Origin: Actinia tenebrosa
Taxonomy: Eukaryota; Cnidaria; Anthozoa; Actiniaria; Actiniidae
Assembly: GCF_009602425.1 (NCBI RefSeq)
Contig: NW_022261161.1
Span: 130,233-194,232 of the forward strand
Reading direction: 5' to 3'
Length of the DNA: 64,000 nucleotides
The position numbers and the translations under genes are program-made. This document shows positions 55,701 through 64,000 of this stretch, piece by piece (position 1 is the first letter of the stretch; each line of letters starts with the position of its first letter). Below the pieces are notes generated by a model. That model saw only the letters and a list, made by a program, of their open reading frames with translations, was not told the origin of the DNA and made no database searches.

Positions 55701-57961
55701 GATTGGGATGTGTCGATTTTCAAGACAAAAACAATGAAATTTTGGGTCTTTTGCTATGTTTTGAATTCCGAAAACACAGCGTTATCTTGGATGTAATTGT
55801 GCTACGTATGTAGCTTTGTCAGAGAAAGATAGAAAGATGATTATTTTCTTCGAACTTTGACTGAAACTAATTGTAAATTTATTTATTCAGTTTACGATGT
55901 ATTTACCCAATTTTTGGCTTATACATTGAGGTTTTTCTTCTTATTTAGTCGCATTATCAATATTTTTGCTTATATTTGTTTGGTCTGTCATCGTCAGAAT
56001 CGGCGAAAGTCGTGTATCTCAGTGTACTCAGATTGCATATCAAAAGAGTTAGAGACTTAAAGTTCATGTTTTGTTAACAAAAACGCGCACTTGCTGACTG
56101 TACAATAAACTTGAAATATCTTCACGCTGGAAACATATATTGGGAAATGTATCCTCCCACTGTACAGACTTCAAGTGCGTGTATTTGTAAACAATCACTA
56201 ACATCCGTCTCTAACTCCTAATTATTGCTCGTAGTATTATTATCATTGGTGTTTTGTCGTTATTGTTGTTTGAGTTGTTGTTATTATTATTGTTTTAGTA
56301 TCGTTATTGTCGTATATATGTATATATAATTTGTGCCTTCAGAAGCCTTTCTTCAATTCATATAATATATATTTATTTACTTATTGTCTTCTTGCTTGAA
56401 TTTTTAGGTCGATGGACTCATTTGACAGCAACGTTTTCTTTCAGTCGTCGGCTTGGTTATTCCCTGATCCAGGTTTATGCACCGACCTTATTGATAGTTA
56501 TGTTATCTTGGTTATCGTTCTGGATATCCCAAGACGCAGTCCCAGCAAGAGTAGCTCTTGGGGTAACGACAGTCCTTACAATTGTCACTCTCATGGGATC
56601 GTTCAGGTCACAGGTTCCAAAGGTAAACTAATGAAATAACTTCTAATTAACTAGACTAATGAGGTAGCTGAGGTCATGGGTTACTAAGAAGACAAAAGCA
56701 GTATTTGGCAATGACACTCATAATTTGGAAATACTTGGATTGGAAAAGTACGGATGGCCTATCAGTGGCTTAGCGTTTTGCATGCGATTCAACAGACGGG
56801 TTCGATTCCCAAATCGTTATCATTTTTGAATATACTTTTTAGTTGCTATGAGTGCTACTCTCTTAAGAATTTAAGTTATGTGTTCCACAGGTAACTCAAC
56901 CAAGTACTACTTGAACGTGAGACTGCGAAAGCTGGGTTAGAAAAATATAACGAGAACCTTCAGCAAGCTCTTCAGCAATTAATCTGCTTTCTAGAGCACT
57001 TTTTATAAGAATTCTCATAAGGTTTTGTTTTGTTCTTTATTTTCCCTCTAGGTGTCTTACATAAAAGCCATCGATTTGTTCTTCATCGTATCTTTCATAT
57101 TCGTCTTTGGGGCGGTCCTGGAATATGTAGTCGTTTTGCTATGCACTGCTGTTCGCGAGCAAAAGAGAAAAGCCAAAAACAATGATGATAACCGCAATAC
57201 CAGTGAAGAAATCATGTTGGATGTATTAGACGTAAGTAAATCATAATCAAGCCCAAAGAGCAAAAACGTACACCACGTCACAATTTGCTAAGAGAAAAAC
57301 CAAGTTGTGTTTTTGAATGAAGACACCAAAATGCTTTAATTTGTTCACAGTCAATTTAGTGTTTTAGGGTCTTTAATTAAATCTCATATGACTGAAGGCT
57401 TGCTTGTCTTGGTAATCAAACCAAATACGTGGTTCATTTTTGAGCAACTGGGCCCATGTCAGCAGCCTTTTTTTATTTTTATTTTGTCGCTACGTTTTAT
57501 GGCTTTGCTCATGTATTAATCTTTATTGCCAATTAAGATAGGAATAGACCTTTTTGCTTATACGATTGCCATCTTGAATCGTGGGATGCCGGGGGGGGGG
57601 GGGGGTAAACCGCGAACAAACTTAGCATAGATGGCCGCATTATCCGTAAAAAAGTATATTATCATAATTTTTATATCGTATGCATCAACAGAAAAATCAA
57701 GAAAACGATCAACAAAGAGATGACATCGAAACCGTCTTTTCTAAAAAGGGTTTCCGACATAGGATAGCACGTGGAAGTAAAATAGACAAGACAAGGAAAT
57801 TAGTTCGTTTTGCATTCATTGAACAAAATGCAAGCAAAGTTGACAAGGTCTCAAGATATATGTTTCCCTTAGCATACACCTTTTTCAATATCGCTTATTG
57901 GATGTATTACTCTTTTGGAACGTTCAAGAGCAGCGGTTCCATGAAGCATTCTAAGCAATGA
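50294..57961 (+). CDS. GABA-A/RDL-like anion channel Cys-loop receptor subunit B
   Basis: Eight coding exons: 50294-50358, 53737-53884, 54324-54541, 54616-54698, 54815-54952, 56408-56622, 57052-57231 and 57692-57961. They give 1317 nt, 438 residues. The protein is a chloride-channel subunit paralogous to gene A, same strand and same exon phases. Features: signal peptide (1 to about 20), sequons N24, N53 and N166, loop D FFYQQW (78-83), loop A WMPDTF, Cys loop C151-C165, PAR 263-265 then an RDL-like M2, M3 from 290, an acidic/basic M3-M4 loop of ~86 residues, M4 about 405-424, and a 14-residue tail. Loop B Leu170 replaces the usual Glu, and Trp220 replaces the loop C tyrosine kept in A. The intron between exons 2 and 3 of gene A is absent here. 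Confidence 0.94.
51524..52265. mobile_element. MITE with ~140-bp inverted repeats in receptor B intron 1
   Basis: Left arm (51524-51662) contains ACAATATTCTCAGTATAGA, ATAGTTTGAGATGATGC and GCTAGTGCCTGTGACGTCAG. The right arm (52130-52265) is its diverged inverted copy (CCTGAAGTCACAGGCACTAG, ...GAATATTGTCACAT). The centre holds a 26-bp tandem array and AT-rich sequence. Confidence 0.82.
51957..52105. repeat. 26-bp tandem repeat
   Basis: About six copies of GTGGAAACCAATTAGCTAC plus TATATAT, inside the inverted-repeat element above, with small variants. Confidence 0.93.
52385..52845 (-). repeat. Full-length-looking tRNA-derived SINE in receptor B intron 1
   Basis: The minus-strand head has box A TAGCTTAGGTAGTAAGAGCG and box B GTGGTTCAAGCCTCGG, a body with GACAATCCCC-like segments, and a tail corresponding on the plus strand to GGTGTTCTTATATAGCGC plus an ATAATAATAA end. 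The same GCGC-type tail occurs at 46380. About 460 bp. Confidence 0.82.
53129..53295. mobile_element. Foldback MITE in receptor B intron 1
   Basis: AATGGTCAATGCTTAGCGTG plus CGTATGTCCAGTTCTGG faces its inverted copy CCAGTTCTGAATGCACG on the opposite strand, ending ACGCATTGACCATT. The loop includes GCCGAGTGCAACTCTAGC, a motif shared with the MITE at 38330. Confidence 0.85.
53737..53884 (+). CDS. Receptor B exon 2 (fusion of A exons 2 and 3)
   Basis: A 148-nt exon reading ALKKLFDESRYDRRIRPFFQ, then INVTVGMSVVNFGQ and REVFM|GTATGT. It covers both the RLRP helix region and the following beta-strand, which gene A encodes in separate exons. Acceptor CTTATAG. Confidence 0.9.
54166..54206. repeat. 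(CTTGAAA)n short tandem repeat
   Basis: Four to five 7-bp units of AACTTGA in intron 2 of receptor B. Confidence 0.9.
54324..54541 (+). CDS. Receptor B exon 3 (loops D, A, E)
   Basis: 218 nt, the same length as gene A exon 4, after a T-rich tract and TTTAAG acceptor. It encodes DFSLDIFFYQQWYDERL and WMPDTFFLNVKTAKFHNVP, nearly identical to A in the latter. Donor ACAAG|GTAAGA. Confidence 0.95.
54616..54698 (+). CDS. Receptor B exon 4 (Cys loop)
   Basis: 83-nt Cys-loop exon: CEMNLKDYPLDEQSC with the conserved YPLD. Acceptor ATCAAG, donor TAGCT|GTAAGT. It follows exon 3 after an intron of only 74 bp. Confidence 0.95.
54815..54952 (+). CDS. Receptor B exon 5 (loop B to loop C)
   Basis: 138 nt, two codons longer than the gene A counterpart. 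It encodes AFMAHELDYNWDGKASKAI through FETSKEIYPYVT, up to loop C. Donor AACAG|GTGAGA. Confidence 0.93.
55202..55545. repeat. GTT/GGT-rich minisatellite with gap
   Basis: Repeating units of about 110-120 bp containing GCCGTTATTAATGGTTCGTG, GTTGGCGGTGGTGGTGGGTG and TTTTTGTCAATATTGTTGTT, interrupted by 30 N (55359-55388). In intron 5 of receptor B. The valine/glycine frames across it are not coding. Confidence 0.9.
55359..55388. other. Assembly gap (N)
   Basis: Thirty N inside the minisatellite; copy number there is therefore unknown. Confidence 0.99.
56408..56622 (+). CDS. Receptor B exon 6 (M1-M2)
   Basis: 215 nt as in gene A. GRWTHLTATF closes loop C, then M1 (YAPTLLIVMLSWLSFWIS) and DAVPARVALGVTTVLT with A2', T6', L9'. 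Anion-selective PAR motif. Confidence 0.96.
56752..56822 (+). repeat. tRNA-like relic in receptor B intron 6
   Basis: A box A-like GTGGCTTAGCGTTTTGCATG is followed by a good box B, GGGTTCGATTCCCA. Secondary structure is incomplete, so it is probably the head of a SINE or a tRNA pseudogene. Confidence 0.5.
57052..57231 (+). CDS. Receptor B exon 7 (M3)
   Basis: 180-nt phase 0-0 exon. VSYIKAIDLFFIVSFIFVFG is M3, then a basic REQKRKAKNN and an acidic end. It is much shorter than gene A exon 8 because the cytoplasmic loop is reduced. Confidence 0.94.
57692..57961 (+). CDS. Receptor B exon 8 (M4, stop)
   Basis: Acceptor CATCAACAG. It encodes a charged loop (KNQENDQQRDD), SRYMFPLAYTFFNIAYWMYY (M4) and a Ser/Lys tail to TGA at 57959-57961. 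Confidence 0.93.
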   Translation, partial: KNQENDQQRDDIETVFSKKGFRHRIARGSKIDKTRKLVRFAFIEQNASKVDKVSRYMFPLAYTFFNIAYWMYYSFGTFKSSGSMKHSKQ

Positions 57962-57979
57962 AAGTTTATTTTTTCCTTC

Positions 57980-57985
57980 AATAAA
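57980..57985 (+). promoter_or_regulatory. Poly(A) signal of receptor B
   Basis: AATAAA 18 nt after the stop codon, implying a very short 3' UTR, unlike the longer one of gene A. Confidence 0.5.
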
Positions 57986-58632
57986 TTATTACTACATTCC
58001 AGCTGGCTTGGCATGCAACAGGAAGACAGACGTTTTGATTCATTGGATATCGTGCTTTCCATTTAGACGGCATCAAGTTTGGCCTAGCAAAGATACCATG
58101 CTAGTATTCAATTAACCTTGTGAAACTAAACCTGATTTATCTAAAAAACGGACAGTAAATAAGGAACCACGAATAACCTAATATATGCTAATATGATGAC
58201 AGATTAATAGACCTTAATGAATTTATAAAACCTTCCGCTTTAATCATGTTTCGTAGGCGCTTGTACATGAAAATCAGTAGACCTGCGTTTCAACTGATCT
58301 GTAGTGGCCACGAATACCATTACGGCAGCCACAGAATGGGAATGGCCTGCGGTCAAGAATAATGCTCGTACTGAATTAAAAACATGAGAAAAGGTACCAC
58401 CTTGGAGTGTTCTAAATACTATTTAATTCCGCGTTAAATACGCATGCCTCAAGAAACTTACTAATTTCGTCTATAGCCTTTGGCACAGTATACTTGGTAC
58501 ACGCTAAATTTAAAATTTCATATACATATATTCGCAATATTTTATATGCTGGCATACAATGTGGCATATGCGAACTTCATATCAGAATAAAAAGAACAGT
58601 GATATTGATTACTATAAGAACTACTAAGAAGG
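57986..58632. other. Downstream of receptor B, nothing seen
   Basis: AT-rich flank with no supported gene or repeat. Confidence 0.4.
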
Positions 58633-58745
58633 ATTAATGAAAAATACCACTTGCATTTGATGAAAGTGGCTTAATATCACAAGTGCGTACTGGCAGGAGT
58701 GATATTAAGCCTTTTTCAAAAAATGCCAGTGGTTTTTTTCATTAA
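58633..58745. mobile_element. Small MITE
   Basis: ATTAATGAAAAATACCACTT and GAAAGTGGCTTAATATCAC on the left face GTGATATTAAGCC and CCAGTGGTTTTTTTCATTAAT on the right. Foldback of 113 bp with the GTGCGTACTGGC loop. Confidence 0.85.
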
Positions 58746-61700
58746 TTCTTCAAGAACTAAGGTGTTATTTCCTTTTAATAATAAATCTTCATAAAAAATT
58801 CGCGTTTCTGAAGTAAAAAAATAAATAATTGACAGCATTCAGCTCTATGGTAAAACGTTTTCGGATTTTAAGAAGAAATCACTTCAGTTCAGAAACAAGG
58901 ATTTTATGTAGATGTGATATTAAAAAACTAGTCGAATTATCAGTACGATGTCAAGTAAAAGAAACTTGAAGCATTTTTCAATAATATATGATAACTATAA
59001 AAATATACAAAAAATTAAAAAATAAAACAGTGAGTAAAAATGTCGACAGTTATTTTCTAGTACTAAGCTCTGGATGCGCGCAAATGGCGAGCATGAGCGG
59101 GAGAGAAAATGAGTTTACTCAAGTCAAGTGGGAAATATTAAGAGATACCTATATACTTAATGCATTAATATGAATTAGGTCGGTAGCTTTTATCAAAACT
59201 ATTGTATACACCTAGTTCAAATTAAAAAACGTTCAAAAAAGCCTTGTCGGTTGTATATCTAAACCTTAGATCGAACAATGTTGTCTCCTTTTAGACTGAA
59301 ATATGAGGGGGGTGGGGAGAGGGTGAGATAAAGGAAATAAAAATAAGAGTATCCAGAGAAATAAATCAATTAAGTGGAATGACAACCAATCAAAATCGGC
59401 AAGATGATCAATTAATCAATTGGCATGCATGAGTTCCACTCATGGTACTACATCAGTCATTATGTTATAATTCCAACTTTGATATAAGAGAAAAATGAAC
59501 TGCAGTCGATTCCTCCATAATGAAGCCACCTACTTTCGCAGTTTTTAGATATGAGAACATGAAAAGATTCAGTTAAAAAAAAAAGGGATTCACTGATAAA
59601 ATGAGTTGGTACAATAAATCTAAGGAAGAACAAATCCATATGAAGATAATTTTAAAAAGTCGTTTGTTTTTGATTGGGAAATGAAACTACACAGGGTAAA
59701 AATAAGCTACGATATCTTTGTGGTTGTCTTCGTTTTTCTGTGCGTTTGCGTGTTTGTTTGGCTTTTTTGTTGTTGTTGTTGTTTTTTTCTTCGTCGTTGT
59801 CTTTTTGCTGTTGTTGTTGTCGATTGTTGATTGTTGATTGTTTGTCGATTATGTTGGTTACAGTGCATGCGCTATGACCACAAAAAGAAAAAGTTTCATT
59901 CATTTTGACTCAAAAGCGGACTATAGCGGCTATAGTTCTAACAGAGATATTCCTCTATTTGATGATTTTACTTTTTCACAATGATCCTGGTTTGACGTTA
60001 TTATGTTGTGACTTCTATTGAATATCTCGGAAGCGAAAATTTTATAAGGGCTCTGAAATCAGGAAGAAATCCTGTACGAGGTTGGATAGGCACTTTTAAA
60101 GCCCAAGAGGCTGTCGAGTATACAACTAAGAACACCAGAAAGCTTCCCTATAAATTAAGTAAAATATGATCAGAAATCTCAAATTGAGAAATAGATTCAA
60201 CACAAGTAATGAATAAATCTAATAATTTATGAGGAAATCATTAAAATTGATAGCTACTTCGCATGCAGTTTACTGGGTAAATATGAACAAAAGGATCGAC
60301 GAGATCACGAGAACATGCACCACACCAGGGCCGTAATCAGGTGGGGACCACCATAAAAGCTTAAGGTCCGCTCATCCATCTCCTTCCCAGCTCAAACAAT
60401 CAATGGCCGATTTTATTCGATGTGCACCCTCCCTGTAAAAGTCCTGGTTACGGCCCGCTGCACATGCCATGAACAGCAACCTAGAAATACAAGAGAACCA
60501 ACGATTGTAACGGAAATACCACCAGGGTATGGCACACTGTGGGAACTGATTTGCTCTACATAGATGGCAACGACTTCTACTCCATGTTCCAATTCGTAAG
60601 ACAAATGTTGAAAGGCAAAAACAAGCAACACAGTGGTCGAGATCATAAAGCAGATATTTAGCGAACAAGGAGTCCCCAAGGTGGTATATCAGGTGATCTT
60701 TTTTTGACAGCCAATCGAAAACCAGCGAATAATCGCGCAGGAAGAAATCTGATCAGGCGGCCCATCAAAAAAAACCTGGCGAACGAAAAAATTGCTCTGA
60801 ATCTTTGCTTCCCTAGCCTCTTCTCTCCCTTTAATGAATGCTCAAATCGAATAATGAAATCAAGAATCCACATACAGTCAATTCAAAAAATGTTGTCGTC
60901 GACCAGCTCAAGCTTACGCGACTGGACCGAAAGGAACTCTGGGTAGCAATCATTGAAGCCGAGTTGACTCCATAATTTTATTTGACTAGTTATGCTTGGT
61001 TTACAGCACGAAACTTCGTAGGCGAGCGGGAAGTGTCGAACTAGACTTTTTGTTAATGCCTTCATATTTTCGAAATTGTGAACTGAATCATAACTACTTT
61101 GTTTTCCTTTCCCTAAACCCAAAGACATGCATTTGATGGATTGTTTCTGGCCATTATTATCTTATTACTAATTCAGAACGAATAGGCTTGTCACGTAGGC
61201 TTGAGCCGGTTGACGACAACGTTTTTTAAATTGACTTTATAAAGTCATTAATGACCTCTACGTGTTTACACTTGAGGTGGTTTGACTGTAAATACCTGTT
61301 CCAAAAACATCAAGAATAGTTGTCATTTTTTGTCTGTATTTGTATATTACCCAGATTTTAGTTTACATTTGCATTTTAAAACCTCAATTTGTAGGATTAC
61401 ACTTGATTATTCGTCGGTAAAACTCGACCGTGTAAACTAAAACTTCGGTATCATCCGCATATTGCATTGTCGGTTATGGCATTAGGAGGCAGCCCCGCGG
61501 GAAAAAAACATCCCGACCGTAAATACTAGAATCAGCATAATTTAGAACAATAACATATTTGATATTGAGGTTTGAACTAGGCAGTTCATATGCCGCTCAT
61601 ATATATTACAGCCAATTATCTCTAAGGTGATGCGTTCATGAAAAACCTCAAAAAACAAACAAATTACGGTATCATATTTTGACATCATAAAGAGCCTTAA

Positions 61701-62132
61701 TGAAAGTGCTAACTAGAAAATATCATGAAGCTGAACATCAAAAGTGCTTTAGATTTGCTTAATAGGTAAGTTGGTGATTTATGAATGGAATAAGTTTTAT
61801 CGTTATCGACCTTGGCTTTTTTTACTAATTCGTATCTGTACTGTTGATATATCATTGATGCATGTCGCATGAATGCTTGGCTTTCTGCATTGATAACTCG
61901 TGATAACTGCGGCAGCCTATTGTTTTTACTCATCGGGGACTGATATATTATCCTTAAAACTCCATGACAACTTCAGCGATATATATATACATACACATAT
62001 TTTTTCCTATTGTTTTACCTGGATTTTCAAGGATAGACAATAGGAAAATTATTCCTAATCGGTAAATTTACTAAATCACTATTCTACTAAATTAAAAGTG
62101 TTCTATTCTTGTAAGACAACCTTCTTGAAAGT
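58746..62132. other. Intergenic, no defensible gene
   Basis: Overlapping minus-strand open frames at 60372-60873 (up to 98 codons) include a hydrophobic TTVLLVFAFQHL and VTIVGSLVFLGCC, plus an acceptor-like TTTCTAG, so a decayed or unrecognised membrane-protein exon is possible. No family was recognised. TTG/CAA-rich low complexity at 59760-59840 makes spurious frames. Confidence 0.35.
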
Positions 62133-62295
62133 AAGAACATGCGTAATAAGTAAATTACGAGCCTTACCAGCTGTCCACAGTTTCTAGTTGAGCTGGCTCA
62201 TTTTTTACGCGACTTGAAGTTGTGAAAGGCTTCTATGGACCTCTTCTTCAGTCGTTTCTTCTAAGGCTCGTAATTTACTTATTACGCATGTTCTT
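62133..62295. mobile_element. MITE with perfect 34-bp terminal inverted repeats
   Basis: AAGAACATGCGTAATAAG plus TAAATTACGAGCCTTA is repeated exactly in inverse at the right end. The 95-bp centre shows no ORF. Perfect arms suggest this is the youngest MITE in the window. Confidence 0.9.
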
Positions 62296-64000
62296 ATTTG
62301 ATATCCGAGCCCATCCCACACGGCGCACTGCCATATCTATCTAGTACTTCTTGAAAGTAGGTAGGTATCTCATTGAAAATTTTAAATATTATTATTACTA
62401 TTATGCCTTACTTTGATGCGAGACAAGTCAAATACATAAGGTTTTTAAGTACCAGAACTGATTTAATAGAATATATTTATCTATATAATTTCACCTTTTA
62501 CACCTAAAAATTCTCTAATATATATTTAATAATATCTTATTGCGCTCAAACAAAATATTTTATATTCTTCACGGATACAACATCTCGAAAAATATACTTT
62601 TTTTAAGGAACGGGTAAAGAATTATTCATTTTTTTCATTTTGTTGCATCTAATTAGTATTTGTGTATATGCATAAATGTATACTACAACCTTTCTGCAAT
62701 CCAGAGTATATATATATATAATATATTTGTATCTTGTATCTTGCATTGTATCAGATAGATAGGTATCGCACAAAGTCAAGTTAAAGAAGTATTTTCCACA
62801 AAATGTCGTGGCTAAGCAATCGTATTTAATCATGTTTTACGTTCTGCATTTCGATTATGTATTATTATTATCATCATCATCATTATTGCTTCAAGCTTTA
62901 TATTTCCCTACGAAAAAAGAGACTCAACTTATCTTCCGTGCTGTCAACAAAATATGATGAATTTCGATGGAATAAGTAAATGTTTGCTTTACGGCTACCA
63001 ATTTCACTTAGAGTATTAGTACTAAGTACTGATGACGAAGATGAAGTATAAAAACTTAAGTATCTGGACCAAAATGGAAGGTTAAAAAATAAACTTGGCA
63101 CCAGCTCGCTTTATTTTATTTTAGTCTGTATTTATTGACACCATCTAGTCACCTGTACATGATAACTTTCATGCTAGTCATTTATAATAAGGCAAAAACA
63201 AAACAAGAAAGGAAAACAGGTTTTTGATACATTTTTTCAATAGGAAAATAAGAATATCCCTTTATTTTCCCACTGTTTTTCGCTTTTTTTCGTAAAGGCA
63301 TTAAGAGGCACCATGTCTGTAAAAATCAAACATCCGGCGGCCACGTTGAAAAAATCGATTACGTATTCATATTTGGTCCAAAGATGTGGAATACCACCCA
63401 AATAAACGTACGGATGTTCATTTTGAATAATCTCACGTTTATTTGAGAAAATCGTGAAAATCGATTTCGGCCGTCGGGGCCCTCAATTCAGCCTAAATCC
63501 GAGGTGAAAATCGTAGGTCTAAGAAAGGCGCTCGTGTATAAAAATGAAGTAAATTAAAGAAGATTTGTTCTGGGAATATGGTAAAGGAAAGTTTAATGAT
63601 TATTTTAAGCTAAAATATAAATAGGGGAAACGCGTTCTAATGAAACGTTTTCACTCACGTGAGAAGGCAGCCATAAACAATAGAAACTTTATGCAAAGTA
63701 TTTGCATAAAAATAGAGTTCAATTCCCGGAGGATAGAAAATGTATTGTTTTGGTATGCTGGCCGCTGTGACGTCACGTGAAAACGCTATATAAGTGAACA
63801 GGAATTTTTACAAATTACATTTTTTGGGTTCCCAAATATATAAATTTCACCATAAGTTTGCAAAGCGCATTTTCATATGCACCGACTTTTTGGATTTTTC
63901 TGAAATTCCAGCCATAATATCTTCCAATGTTAAGCTAAATCATATATAAAATTCAGCTTAGGTTATTCAATGAGCGCTTTATACGAAACTCTCGAATTCA
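62296..64000. other. Intergenic to window end
   Basis: AT-rich with (TA)n and (ATC)n patches near 62707 and 62860-62885. At 63768-63793 TGACGTCA, CACGTG and TATATAA lie within 26 bp, which is promoter-like, but no downstream start codon with a protein-like frame is visible. Confidence 0.4.

Noticed and set aside
59652-59903. Asn/Gln-rich and Leu/Cys-rich frames
   Set aside because: Low-complexity TTG/CAA repeats; frame composition is explained by the repeat.

Overview
This is animal nuclear DNA: AT-rich, with intron-split genes using GT-AG junctions, microsatellites, tRNA-derived SINEs and a very dense load of short inverted-repeat elements (MITEs). A KIAA1958/DUF3504-type Crypton relic, a Penelope-type hammerhead repeat, a secreted glycine-rich/VWA protein and GABA-A-like channel genes together suggest a cnidarian, probably an anthozoan (coral or sea anemone). 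That assignment is inference; no sequence search was possible. There are two N gaps (31010-31519 and 55359-55388) and four single ambiguous bases (4036, 19762, 19883, 30807).

Layout. 1-5264: non-coding, with a SINE-like relic and a cluster of CGATCG-rich repeats. 5265-13096 (minus strand): a five-exon gene for a predicted 471-residue secreted protein (signal peptide, glycine-rich domain, von Willebrand A domain, short tail). All four of its introns are phase 1. 13.1-34.3 kb: intergenic, holding a Crypton-like ORF relic, several MITEs, a hAT-like MITE, a SINE, a block present in three partial copies around an assembly gap, and a few unassigned exon-like stretches. 34337-44687 (plus): a nine-exon gene for a 476-residue anion-channel Cys-loop receptor subunit. 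44.7-49.8 kb: intergenic, with two adjacent foldback elements, a SINE tail, a MITE and one unrecognised ORF. 49804-57985 (plus): an eight-coding-exon paralogue of 438 residues, with a TATA box, a 5'-UTR exon and a close poly(A) signal. 58-64 kb: intergenic, with two MITEs and no gene I can defend.

The two receptor genes are a tandem duplicate pair. They share intron phases and several exact exon lengths (218, 83 and 215 nt), the 13-residue Cys loop, the PAR anion-selectivity motif before M2 and an RDL-like M2. Both lack the loop B glutamate found in GABA-A beta, RDL and glycine receptors. This points to alpha/gamma-like partner subunits, or to receptors with a different agonist. The copies differ in one intron, in loop D and loop C residues, and in the M3-M4 loop (about 122 versus 86 residues). 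I assembled the exons by hand from reading frame, splice sites and phase; each of the three complete gene models gives a whole number of codons ending in one stop.
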